Assembly (NCBI RefSeq): GCF_022370755.2
Contig: NZ_CP092364.2
Location: 4,464,001-4,528,000 of the forward strand
From: Mycolicibacterium goodii
Lineage (GTDB): Bacteria; Actinomycetota; Actinomycetes; Mycobacteriales; Mycobacteriaceae
Direction of reading: 5' to 3'
Length of the DNA: 64,000 nucleotides
The translations under genes and the position numbers were made by a program. Under the pieces are notes generated by a model. It saw nothing but the letters and a program-made list of their open reading frames with translations, was not told the DNA's origin and ran no database searches. Numbering within the stretch: the stretch's first letter is position 1; the number at the start of each line of letters is the position of its first letter. Positions 38,177 through 46,340 of the stretch are shown in pieces.

Positions 38177-38961
38177 CGGTGCGCCACCTCGACGGTGATG
38201 CCCGCGGCGCGCAGCCGCTTGCGTACGCCCACGTCGGCGCCGTCGTCGGTGATCAGCACGTCGACATCGGAGAGTTTGGCGTGGCGGGCCTGGCTGTGCC
38301 TGCCGAACTTGCTCGAATCGACCAGGAACACGCGCTGCCCCGCGGCCGCGAGCATGTGCCGTTTGACGGTGGACTCCTCGGGATCGGGCGTCGTCAGACC
38401 CCGGTCGAGGGACAGCGCATTGGTGCCGAGGAACGCGACGTCGACATTGATCGATGCCAGCGCCTCGGCGGTCAGCGCGCCCACAGCGGCCATCGTGGGC
38501 TGCCGGATCCGCCCACCGAGCAGCACCGTGGTGATCCCCCGGTTCAGCAGGGTGGTGGCGACCGGCACGGCGTTCGTGTAGACGACCAGTTCCGCTGCCA
38601 CGGGCAGCTTTTCGGCCAGTCGCAACGTGGTGCTGCCCGCATCCAGCAGCAGCGTGGCGCCGTCGGCCACGTACCGCAGGGCATGTTGCGCGATCGCGGA
38701 TTTCGCTTCGGCGTTCTCGATCCGGTCGGCGACATCGGGTTCGGTACGGCTGCTGACGGCCGGCACGGCGCCGCCGTGCACACGCCGCAACAGCCCGAGT
38801 GTCTCAAGGTGCGCGAGGTCTTTGCGCACACACTCGGCGCTGACTCCGAAACGTCCTGCCAGTTGCGCGCTTTCGACACGCCGTTCGGCGTCGAGCAGCC
38901 GCAGCACCTCGGCGTGACGTTCGTCGGGGAACCAGGTCCGCGGCGCTCGTGTCGTGGTCAT
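38173..38961 (-). CDS. DeoR-family transcriptional regulator
   Basis: 262 aa. The winged helix (RHAEVLRLLDAERRVESAQLAGRFGVSAECVRKDLAHLE, then RRVHGGA) is the standard DeoR start. The DeoR_C sugar-phosphate-binding domain has DGATLLLDAGSTTLRLAEKL and LGTNALSLDRGLTTPDPEES. It overlaps the kinase genes on both sides (ATGA, TTGA), so it is co-made with them. It probably senses a phosphorylated intermediate and binds repeats in the gap at 40209-40291. Confidence 0.9.
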   Translation of the reverse strand: MTTTRAPRTWFPDERHAEVLRLLDAERRVESAQLAGRFGVSAECVRKDLAHLETLGLLRRVHGGAVPAVSSRTEPDVADRIENAEAKSAIAQHALRYVADGATLLLDAGSTTLRLAEKLPVAAELVVYTNAVPVATTLLNRGITTVLLGGRIRQPTMAAVGALTAEALASINVDVAFLGTNALSLDRGLTTPDPEESTVKRHMLAAAGQRVFLVDSSKFGRHSQARHAKLSDVDVLITDDGADVGVRKRLRAAGITVEVAHR

Positions 38962-40208
38962 GACCCACCCAGGTGATCGCGCGGACCGATCGCCCCGCAG
39001 GCCCGCGCGGCGAGGGTCGCGGCACCAAGCGCACCGGCCTCCTCGACCGCGGACACCTCCAAGTTCGCGAAACGGGAATGCTTGGCGCGCATGACTTCTG
39101 CGCTGTGGCGCCAGCCACCGGTGACCACGACGCGGGTGGCAGGCCCGACCACGTCGTCCATGGCACGGTGCAACGCGAGCGCCTCGTCGGCGGCCTGTTC
39201 GACCACCGCTCGCCATTGTGCCCCCGGTTCGGAATACGGCGATTCGGCCGCGGCCCGGTCGAGATCGGCGAGGTCGACACCGAGGCGCTCCAGCGTGCGC
39301 TGCTGCGCGAGCCCGCCCTCGGTGCCGCCGAGCAGGCTCCAATGCCCCACCTCGACACTCGGATCGGTGGTGATGCCCGCCGTGGCGAGACGTGCGATAT
39401 CGGCACGGGGCGGGAGCGTGTCGATGGTGCGCACCAACGCCTCGGCAGTACCGGACGAATCCAGTTCGTGGCCGGGGCCAGTGGCGCGTGCACCGAGCGC
39501 GGAGGCCTGGTGGTCGTGCCCGGCGAAGGTCAGTAGGGCATTGCGCAGCAACGGGTTCACGTCGTCTGGGGCGATCGTCCCCACCGGGACCCCCGCGGCC
39601 ACCACGGGCGGCATGAGCGATCGCGTCGCACCCGACCAGGCCAGTGCGTCGTCCCACCAATCCCCCGCGGCGATGTCGAACCACCCGGTCCGCCCGGCGA
39701 GCGACATCTCGACGGCGGGATCACCACCCAACCGGTGCACCACCCATCCCGCGACGTCGAAGCGCCGCACGGCCGCGCGGGTCGCGGGAACGTGCGTCAG
39801 GAGCCACCGGTGCTTGGTCAGCGACCACTGCCCGCGCAAGGGCTTGCCCGCGACCCCACCGAACGTCTCGGGCCCGATGGTGGCAACGAGATCGGCGACC
39901 TCGGCACCATCGCGGTCGTCGTGCCACGCGATCACCGGCGTGAGTGACCGGCCCTGCGCATCGACGAGCACACCGGACTCCCCCATGCTCGTCACCCCGA
40001 CCGCCCGCACCGGCACACCGGCCGCTTGCGCGGCGAGGTTCAGGGCGTCGAAGGCACTGCGGCACAGGCGCTCCGCGTCGGTCTGCGTGCCGGATCGGCC
40101 GGTGTCCCAGTGCATCGGCGCGCGACCGGCGCCGAGCACGGTGCCCTCGCCGTCGTAGACGACAGCCTTGCTCGATGTCGTGCCGACGTCGAGGCCTGCG
40201 AACGCCAT
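38958..40208 (-). CDS. FGGY-family carbohydrate kinase
   Basis: 416 aa. The first phosphate loop is AGLDVGTTSSKAVVYD; AFTGWFD-like and FAGHDHQASALGA segments follow, the latter bearing the catalytic Asp, and VVTGGWRHSAEVMRAKHS is the second ATP motif. The family phosphorylates ketoses and polyols such as xylulose or ribitol. It is slightly short for FGGY (usually about 480-500 aa). It likely makes the first phosphorylation of the imported and oxidised sugar. A GTG at 40214 is an alternative start. Confidence 0.88.
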   Translation of the reverse strand: MAFAGLDVGTTSSKAVVYDGEGTVLGAGRAPMHWDTGRSGTQTDAERLCRSAFDALNLAAQAAGVPVRAVGVTSMGESGVLVDAQGRSLTPVIAWHDDRDGAEVADLVATIGPETFGGVAGKPLRGQWSLTKHRWLLTHVPATRAAVRRFDVAGWVVHRLGGDPAVEMSLAGRTGWFDIAAGDWWDDALAWSGATRSLMPPVVAAGVPVGTIAPDDVNPLLRNALLTFAGHDHQASALGARATGPGHELDSSGTAEALVRTIDTLPPRADIARLATAGITTDPSVEVGHWSLLGGTEGGLAQQRTLERLGVDLADLDRAAAESPYSEPGAQWRAVVEQAADEALALHRAMDDVVGPATRVVVTGGWRHSAEVMRAKHSRFANLEVSAVEEAGALGAATLAARACGAIGPRDHLGGS

Positions 40209-40218
40209 GTACACCGCC

Positions 40219-40267
40219 GATTGCGTTGATTGGGTTTACGTGGATATGGTTGCGTCTAGTTGGAGTT
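40219..40267. promoter_or_regulatory. Direct repeats in the kinase-aldolase gap
   Basis: TTGCGTTGATTGGGTT (from 40221) and TTGCGTCTAGTTGGAGTT (from 40250) are similar direct repeats 29 bases apart between divergent genes. DeoR regulators often bind direct repeats, so this is the best candidate site for the island's DeoR protein. Confidence 0.4.
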
Positions 40268-40291
40268 GGGTCAAGTCCCCTCAGGAGTGCC

Positions 40292-41134
40292 ATGCCGCTG
40301 GTCACCACGGCCGAGCTGATCGCGCCCGCCCGAGCGGCCGGCCGCGGCGTCGCGGCGTTCAACGTCGTCACCCTCGAGCACGCACACGGCATCGTCGACG
40401 GCGCCGAACACGCGGGCATCCCGGTGATCTTGCAGGTCAGCGAGAACGCCGTGACGTTCCACGGCACGCTCGGACCGTTGAGTGCGGCGCTGGCGGCGGT
40501 GGCCACCGAGGCCAACGTGCCGGTGAGCCTGCACCTCGACCATGTCGTGTCGGCCGAACTGTGGGAGCAGGCACCCGACGCCGGGTTCTCGTCGGTGATG
40601 GTTGACGGTGGTGCGCTGCCGTACGCCGACAACGTTGCGGTCACCGCGCAGGCCGCGCAGCTGCTGCGCGCCCGAGGGCTGACCGTGGAAGCCGAACTCG
40701 GCTACGTCGGCGGCAAGGACTCCCAGGTGGTGAGCGCCCACGCCCCTGGCGTGCGCACCGACCCGGACCAGGCCGTCGAGTTCGTCGCCGCCACCGGTGT
40801 GGACGCCCTGGCCGTCGCGGTCGGCAGCTCACACGCCATGACCACCCAAACTGCCGCTCTGGACCTGGATCTCATCACACGCCTTCGCGACGCGGTGCCG
40901 TGTCCCCTGGTTCTGCACGGGTCGTCGGGCGTGCCCGACGAGACGCTGCGCGCCGCGGTGCGCGCGGGCATCGTCAAGGTGAACATCGGGACCGCACTCA
41001 ACATCGCCTACTCGTCGGCCATGCGCACGGGACTCGCGGCCGACGACGCGGTCGATCCCAGGGGATCGCTGCGCGCCGCGCGATCCGCGATCGCCGACAC
41101 CGTGGCCCACCTTCTCGAAGTGGTCAGCACCTAG
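40292..41134 (+). CDS. Class II ketose-bisphosphate aldolase (GatY/KbaY type)
   Basis: 280 aa zinc aldolase. PVSLHLDHVVS gives the HxDH zinc ligands, AELGYVGGKD the loop after them, HGSSGVPD and GIVKVNIGTALN the phosphate-binding region. The subfamily splits tagatose- or fructose-1,6-bisphosphate to dihydroxyacetone phosphate and an aldehyde. ATG 40292 has AGGAG 4-5 bases upstream. It is divergent from the kinase-DeoR-PfkB operon and supplies the cleavage step the two kinases lead to. Confidence 0.92.
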   Translation: MPLVTTAELIAPARAAGRGVAAFNVVTLEHAHGIVDGAEHAGIPVILQVSENAVTFHGTLGPLSAALAAVATEANVPVSLHLDHVVSAELWEQAPDAGFSSVMVDGGALPYADNVAVTAQAAQLLRARGLTVEAELGYVGGKDSQVVSAHAPGVRTDPDQAVEFVAATGVDALAVAVGSSHAMTTQTAALDLDLITRLRDAVPCPLVLHGSSGVPDETLRAAVRAGIVKVNIGTALNIAYSSAMRTGLAADDAVDPRGSLRAARSAIADTVAHLLEVVST

Positions 41135-41135
41135 C

Positions 41136-41195
41136 GCGAGCAGACACAAAACTGCCCAATTTCCTTGGAAAAAGGGCAGTTTTGTGTCTGCTCGC
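41136..41195. repeat. Dispersed intergenic palindrome, family A, copy 3
   Basis: GCGAGCAGACACAAAACTGCC begins the left half (from 41136) and pairs with GGCAGTTTTGTGTCTGCTCGC read to 41195, almost perfectly. It lies directly after the aldolase stop between convergent genes and is nearly identical to copy 2. Confidence 0.82.
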
Positions 41196-41205
41196 GAGAA
41201 GAAGT

Positions 41206-42252
41206 TCAGCAGCTGGATTTGTATGCCGCGGCCCCACCCTCGCCGTCGAGGTTCTCGCGGGTGATGATGGTGAACCCGGTCTGCACGTTGGGGCTGTTCT
41301 GGCCGCCCTCGAGCGCGGTGACCGCCTCATCGACACCGAACTTGCCGATGGTGGCGGGATCCTGCGCCACCAGTGCCTGCACCGTGCCCTCGCGCAGCGC
41401 CTGGATCTGGTTGGGTCCGGCGTCGAAGCCCACCACTGCCACCTGATCGCTCTTGCCGGCCTGCTTGATTCCCGTCGCCGAACCCTCGGCCGTGAACAGG
41501 TTTGCCGCGAACACCCCCACCAGATCGGGATCACGTTGCAGCTGAGCACCGATCAGCTGGGCCGCAGTCGCGGGATCGTTGTGGCTGTACTGCACACCGA
41601 CGTAGGTGAACGCGGGATCCTCTTTGACCGCCTCCTCGAACCCCTTGGTCCGCGCGTCGGTGGTCGAGATGCCGGGATCGAGGCCCATCACCATGACCTT
41701 GCCGCCCTCGGGATGCAGCTGTTTGATCGCCTCGAACGCGGCACGGCCGCCGCCCTCGTTGTCGCTCGCGATCGCCGACACCGCGTACGACGGATCGTTG
41801 GTGGTGGTGTCGACGAGCACCACCTTGATACCCGCCGCGGCCGCCTGCTCCAGCGGCAACTGCATGGCCTGCACATCGGTCGGCGCGACGAGCAGCGCGT
41901 CGGGCCTGCTCGCGACGATCGAGTCGAGGATCGGCTTCTGCAGCGTCGGGTCGAACTTCTGGGGCCCCTGCGTGTTCACCGTGACGCCGAGGTTGGCGGC
42001 CTCCTCCTGCGCACCACACTGCATGGTGATGTAGAACTGATCGCCCACGACGCCCTGCAGGAACGCGATGTTGTAGTTCTTGCTGGCCTTCGGAGGCGCC
42101 GTCACCGTGGTGACGGCGACGGCAGGCGCCTCACCCGCGGCGGCCGGGGTCTCGGACGATTCGCCTGCCTGCGGCTTCGACGATGTGCAGGCAGCCATCG
42201 GCAACGCGAGCGCCACGACGCCCGCCGCCAACATGAGGCGCTTACGGTTCAC
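41206..42252 (-). CDS. Sugar ABC transporter substrate-binding lipoprotein
   Basis: 348 aa RbsB-like periplasmic binding protein. The signal peptide ends in lipobox PMAAC near residue 22, followed by a Ser/Thr/Ala linker. The mature part keeps NIAFLQGVVGDQFYITMQCG, DALLVAPTDVQAM and VAVVGFDAG blocks of the type 1 sugar-binding fold. It ends with a Cys. The gene starts 11 bases inside the permease gene and is the last in the import operon. Ligand specificity is not predictable from the sequence alone. Confidence 0.92.
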   Translation of the reverse strand: MNRKRLMLAAGVVALALPMAACTSSKPQAGESSETPAAAGEAPAVAVTTVTAPPKASKNYNIAFLQGVVGDQFYITMQCGAQEEAANLGVTVNTQGPQKFDPTLQKPILDSIVASRPDALLVAPTDVQAMQLPLEQAAAAGIKVVLVDTTTNDPSYAVSAIASDNEGGGRAAFEAIKQLHPEGGKVMVMGLDPGISTTDARTKGFEEAVKEDPAFTYVGVQYSHNDPATAAQLIGAQLQRDPDLVGVFAANLFTAEGSATGIKQAGKSDQVAVVGFDAGPNQIQALREGTVQALVAQDPATIGKFGVDEAVTALEGGQNSPNVQTGFTIITRENLDGEGGAAAYKSSC

Positions 42253-43393
42253 TGGCCTTCCTTTCCTTGAAACTGGATTCTCTGCGACCGAACACGTTTC
42301 GGGATTTTGCGCTGCGCATGGCCGCGGCGCGGCGGGACTGGTCGACGTAGACCGCCGCGATCAGCACCGAGCCGACGGCCACGCCCTGCCAGTACGGCTG
42401 CACCCCGATGATCACGAACCCGGACTGCAACACTGCCGGGATGAACAGGCCAACAACGGTTCCGAAGATCGTCCCCTCACCACCGAAGATCGACGTACCG
42501 CCGATGACCACGGCCGCGATGACGTTGAGGTTGGTCAGCGATTGCCCCGCGATCGTCGTGGTGCCGAACTGAGCGAGCGACAACAGCGCACCGATACCGG
42601 CCAGCGTCCCCGCGAGCGCGTATACCGCGATCAGGTGCCGCGTGACCTTGATGCCGGTGCGACGCGCCGCCTCCGCGTTGGACCCGATGGCGTAGGTGTA
42701 ACGCCCGAACCGGGTCTTGTGCAGCAGGATCCCGCCGAGGATCAGGATGATCAGCGCGACGAACGGCAGGCCAGGGATGCCGAGCACCTTGGTGTAGGCG
42801 CTGAAGTCGGTCAGCTCGGCAGGCACCGAGCGGATGTCGATGCCACCGGTGATGACCTGCGCCAAACCCAGTGCCACCGACAGAGTTCCGAGCGTGACGA
42901 TGAGCGCAGGGACCCGGGCTCTGGCCACCAGCACTCCGTTGAGCGCACCCCACGCCATACCGCTGACGACCGCGGCGACCAGACCGGCCGCGGCCACCCC
43001 CGGGCCGCTGCCACCCATCGCGGCCATCACCTTGGCGGCCACCACCGATGAGAACACCAGCACCGATCCGACCGACAGGTCGATGCCCGCCGTGATGATC
43101 ACGAACGTCATGCCCACGCCGAGCACGGCCCACACCGCCACGTTCTGGGAGATCAGCGAGAAGTTCCCGGCCGACAGGAAACGGTCACCGGCAAGGACGC
43201 TGAAGAACAGGCAGATGACCACCAGTACGCCGAGAATCCAGAAGGCCTGCAGTCCGAGGATGCGCCGCAGCGGTGAGATGTCGAACTCGTCGGGTTCGCC
43301 GTTGCCGTTCGGCACAGACACCGCGGTCGCAGGCTTCTCGCTGGAATCGATGCGCGATCCGCTGCGCTCCTCGCTGGAACTCGTCATGCTCAT
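42242..43393 (-). CDS. Sugar ABC transporter permease (RbsC type)
   Basis: 383 aa with about 9-10 helices. FVIITAGIDLSVGSVL and the VIGGTSIFGGEGTIFGTVVG loop (EAA-like) are hallmarks of ribose/xylose/polyol permeases. ATG 43393 overlaps the ATPase stop (ATGA). The first 22 residues (with SSSEERSGSRIDSSEK) are encoded by a MIRU-like repeat at 43347-43375 and look like an added polar tail. A single permease gene implies a homodimer. Confidence 0.92.
   Translation of the reverse strand: MSMTSSSEERSGSRIDSSEKPATAVSVPNGNGEPDEFDISPLRRILGLQAFWILGVLVVICLFFSVLAGDRFLSAGNFSLISQNVAVWAVLGVGMTFVIITAGIDLSVGSVLVFSSVVAAKVMAAMGGSGPGVAAAGLVAAVVSGMAWGALNGVLVARARVPALIVTLGTLSVALGLAQVITGGIDIRSVPAELTDFSAYTKVLGIPGLPFVALIILILGGILLHKTRFGRYTYAIGSNAEAARRTGIKVTRHLIAVYALAGTLAGIGALLSLAQFGTTTIAGQSLTNLNVIAAVVIGGTSIFGGEGTIFGTVVGLFIPAVLQSGFVIIGVQPYWQGVAVGSVLIAAVYVDQSRRAAAMRSAKSRNVFGRRESSFKERKASEP
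43347..43375. repeat. MIRU-like short repeat in the permease N-terminus
   Basis: The minus strand carries AGCGAGGAGCGCAGCGGATC followed by GCGCATCGA. This is close to AGCGAGTAGCGAAGGCGGATC followed by GCGCATGA at 3058-3086. Both copies lie just after an ATGA gene overlap. Confidence 0.5.
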
Positions 43394-44148
43394 GCCGCCC
43401 GCCCATCGAGTGCACCGGTCATCGCGCCGACCAATGTCTCCACGCTCGTGTCGCGCCCCGGATAAGTGGCCACCCGCCGCCCCAGACGCAGCACCTGGAT
43501 GCGGTCGCACACCTCGAGCACATGCGGCATCGAGTGACTGATGAAGATCACCGCAATCCCCTTGTCTCGGACCCGTTTCACGGTCTCCAACACGTTCTTG
43601 GTCTGCACCACGCCGAGCGCGGCGGTCGGCTCGTCGAGGATCACGACCTTGTCGGCCCACGCGATGGCGCGGGCGATCGCGATGCTCTGCCGCTGGCCGC
43701 CGGACATCGACCCCACCGGTGCGGTCAACGAGCGGACGGTGGCCCCGAGTTCGGCGAATGACGCCGCGGCCTGGCTGCGCATGGCCTTCTCGTCCATGAA
43801 CCCGAGCCGGCCGAGCAACCCCGTGCGCGGGATCTCGCGGCCAAGGAAGACGTTCTGCACGGGGTTGAGGTGCGGCGCGAGCGCGAGATCCTGGTACACG
43901 ACCTCGATGCCCAGATCGTTGGCGTCGCGCGGGCTCGCGAGCCGCACCGGCTTGCCCTCGAACAGGATCTCGCCCGCGTCGAGCTCGAGGCTGCCCGAAA
44001 GCGCCTTGATGAGCGTCGATTTACCGGCGCCGTTGTCACCGATCAGCCCGACGACCTCGCCGGCGTCGATGTCGAAGTCCGCCCCGTCGAGGGCGCGAAC
44101 ATGTCCGAAACTGCGAGAGATCCCGCGGGCTTCGAGCAGTGCGGTCAT
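43390..44148 (-). CDS. Sugar ABC transporter ATPase
   Basis: 252 aa single-domain ATPase. Walker A is GDNGAGKST, the Q-loop is VYQDLAL, the signature reads MSGGQRQSIAIARAI, Walker B is VVILDEPTAAL and the H-loop is ISHSM. Carbohydrate-uptake ATPases of the Rbs/Xyl class often have two fused domains (about 500 aa); this one has only one, so it acts as a homodimer. ATG 44148 follows AGGAGG and overlaps the isomerase stop (ATGA). Confidence 0.93.
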   Translation of the reverse strand: MTALLEARGISRSFGHVRALDGADFDIDAGEVVGLIGDNGAGKSTLIKALSGSLELDAGEILFEGKPVRLASPRDANDLGIEVVYQDLALAPHLNPVQNVFLGREIPRTGLLGRLGFMDEKAMRSQAAASFAELGATVRSLTAPVGSMSGGQRQSIAIARAIAWADKVVILDEPTAALGVVQTKNVLETVKRVRDKGIAVIFISHSMPHVLEVCDRIQVLRLGRRVATYPGRDTSVETLVGAMTGALDGRAA

Positions 44149-45161
44149 GCATCGCCTCCTATCGTCGGCGGCCACGTGGTGCCGGCCCGGCAGACCAGCA
44201 GACGGGCCTCTCCGTCCACCTGCCAGTCGCCGGTCGCGGCCGGCACCACAAGCGTGTTTCCCGCGGCGACCTCCAGTGCGGAGTCCGCGCCGCGCAGCAC
44301 GCCACGGCCGGTCAGCACCACGGCCACCGCGAACCCGGCGGGCACGCGCCCACCGGCGGTCAGGATCTCCATCCGGAAGTACGGATCCGCCTCCGGTGGC
44401 AGGACCGCGAACAGCCCGGATCCGTCGGCATGCCGCAGCACCGTCGAGGGATCCGACAGCGCCCGCGAGTCCAGCGCGCCCAGCGCCACCTCACAGGCGA
44501 GCCCGAGGAACACCTCGTCGTCGGATGCGGTGGTGTTGGTGCGCTCCAACAGGATCGACTGATCGGTGGGTTCCTGGGCCTCGACGACGAGCACGCCCGC
44601 GCCGATCGCATGCGCGGTGCCGCCGGGCACCAGCACCCCGTCACCGGGCCGCACCGGGATCCGGTTCATGAGCGCGAGCATCGCTTCGGCGTCCTGAGAC
44701 GCGACGAGCGCACGGATCCGCCTCGGATCGACGTCGGCGCGCCACCCCACCCACACGGCGGCATCGTCGCGCGCCTCGAGCACGTACCAGGCCTCGGTCT
44801 TGCCGTACACGCAGTCGAGGTGGCGCACCGCGAAGTCGCGCGTGGGGTGCACATGCACGGGCAGGCGTTGCCCGGCGTCGATCAGCTTCACCAGCACGCC
44901 GGTGTCCCCCGCCGCGCCGTCGGTCCGGCCCAGCCACGCTGCCGGGTCGGCACGCACAGCGTCACGCAGCAGCGTCCCGTCGGAAAGCGCCGCGGGCCCG
45001 CGGTCGGGTTCCCCGAAGCGCCCGACGGTGGCACCGACCCACTCCTCGGGGCACCGCTGACCGACCGGCGGCAGACCACGCCACGCGGCCAGCGCCGGTC
45101 CGCCGGCATACCAGTGCTCGATGACATTGGGCGGCAACAGCTGTGGACGCACCTGTGTCAT
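44145..45161 (-). CDS. Mannose-6-phosphate isomerase-like cupin enzyme
   Basis: 338 aa class I phosphomannose-isomerase fold. Zinc ligands are visible as Gln/His-x-His in LPVHVHPTRDFA, Glu in YGKTEAWYVLEA and His in PGGTAHAIGAG. It would interconvert an aldose and ketose, perhaps as phosphates. Its place in an import/dehydrogenase operon suggests a dedicated sugar rather than housekeeping mannose metabolism. Overlaps on both sides (ATGA) indicate tight coupling. Confidence 0.85.
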   Translation of the reverse strand: MTQVRPQLLPPNVIEHWYAGGPALAAWRGLPPVGQRCPEEWVGATVGRFGEPDRGPAALSDGTLLRDAVRADPAAWLGRTDGAAGDTGVLVKLIDAGQRLPVHVHPTRDFAVRHLDCVYGKTEAWYVLEARDDAAVWVGWRADVDPRRIRALVASQDAEAMLALMNRIPVRPGDGVLVPGGTAHAIGAGVLVVEAQEPTDQSILLERTNTTASDDEVFLGLACEVALGALDSRALSDPSTVLRHADGSGLFAVLPPEADPYFRMEILTAGGRVPAGFAVAVVLTGRGVLRGADSALEVAAGNTLVVPAATGDWQVDGEARLLVCRAGTTWPPTIGGDA

Positions 45162-46183
45162 GGCACGATCACCACCTTGTGCACCGACGGGTCGTTGCGC
45201 AACGCATCGAGCGCCTGCCCGTAATCGGCGAGCGCGAAACGGTGCGTGATGATGCCGTCGGTGCGTACGCGCCCACCACGCAGCGCGTCGACCGCCGCAC
45301 CGAACGACGTCATCTCGGCGAACGAACCCCGGATGGTGATCTCGCGGCGGAACACGTCGAACGGGTGAAATCGCACGATGTCGTCCTCCCGCGTGACCCC
45401 GTAGATCAGCACCGTGCCGCCGCGACGGGTCAGCGGGACGCAGATGTCGCCGACGGCCGGCGAACCGGTGGCCTCGACCACCGCGTCGTAGCCGTCACCG
45501 TGCGGCGACGCGGCCCTCACCGCGGCGATGTTGGCCTGCGGGTCATCGCGCGAGATGCGCACCGTGCGGTCGATGCCGAGCGCGCTCGCAGTGTCCAGCT
45601 TGGCCTGCGTAGGTGCGGCGACCGTCACCGACGACGCACCACCGGCCGCGATCAACTGCGCGAGCAGCAGACCGGTGGGGCCGGCACCCAGTACCAGGGC
45701 GCTCCCGCCGGGACGCATCTGCAGCGACTCAAGACCGTGCATGGCACACGCGGTCGGCTCGCTGAACACCGCGGTGTCCAGCCCCAGCCCTTCGGTGGAG
45801 AACACGAGCGTGTGCGCCGCCACCGCGTACTCGGCGAAGAAGCCGGGAAAGTTGCTGCCGTAACCCAGCATGCCCTCGCACTGCCCGAGCCGACCGGCCA
45901 GGCAGTACGGGCACTGCCCGCAGTACACGTTCGGGTTGACGGTGACCTGCTCACCGACGTCGAAGCGGGTCACACCCTCACCCAGTGCGTCGACGACACC
46001 GACCAGTTCATGGCCCGGGATCAAGGGAAACACCGCACCGAACTCACCGTCGTGGATGTGCAGGTCGGTGCCGCACACGCCCACCTGGGCGACCTTGATG
46101 CGCACCTGACCGGGCCCCGGCTGCGGCGTCGGGACGTCGGTGACCGACCAGGTCTTGGCGGCCTCGTAGAGCACGGCCTTCAT
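45158..46183 (-). CDS. Zinc-dependent polyol/alcohol dehydrogenase
   Basis: 341 aa medium-chain dehydrogenase. Catalytic zinc ligands are CGTD and the GHE in PLIPGHELVG; the structural zinc set is CGQCPYCLAGRLGQC. The Rossmann motif is VLGAGPTGLLLAQL. It resembles arabitol/sorbitol dehydrogenases and probably oxidises an imported polyol to a ketose. ATG 46183 starts the conserved MKAVLYE; the ORF extends 12 codons upstream. It is first in the minus-strand import operon, opposite the LacI gene. Confidence 0.9.
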   Translation of the reverse strand: MKAVLYEAAKTWSVTDVPTPQPGPGQVRIKVAQVGVCGTDLHIHDGEFGAVFPLIPGHELVGVVDALGEGVTRFDVGEQVTVNPNVYCGQCPYCLAGRLGQCEGMLGYGSNFPGFFAEYAVAAHTLVFSTEGLGLDTAVFSEPTACAMHGLESLQMRPGGSALVLGAGPTGLLLAQLIAAGGASSVTVAAPTQAKLDTASALGIDRTVRISRDDPQANIAAVRAASPHGDGYDAVVEATGSPAVGDICVPLTRRGGTVLIYGVTREDDIVRFHPFDVFRREITIRGSFAEMTSFGAAVDALRGGRVRTDGIITHRFALADYGQALDALRNDPSVHKVVIVP

Positions 46184-46261
46184 GTCGCGGGCGCCGCCCC
46201 TTCCTGTTACCTGGATCACTACACGTCTATGAGCCGCGACAGTACGCCACTTCGCCGCCTA

Positions 46262-46309
46262 TGTCATCGGTGTCATAGAAAATGGTGCGAAAAGCTGACA
46301 CCGGTGACA
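46262..46309. promoter_or_regulatory. Paired LacI operator half-elements
   Basis: TGTCATCGGTGTCA (46262-46275) and TGACACCGGTGACA (46296-46309) are inverted copies matching at 13 of 14 bases, with centres 34 bases apart (about three helical turns). They lie between the divergent dehydrogenase operon and lacI-type gene. Confidence 0.7.
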
Positions 46310-46340
46310 TACTTGCGGCCGGATACGGGGAGGTGAGGCG

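Noticed and set aside
40209..40291. Catabolite-type or LacI operator in the kinase-aldolase gap
   Set aside because: No inverted repeat like that at 46262-46309 is present; only direct repeats were seen.
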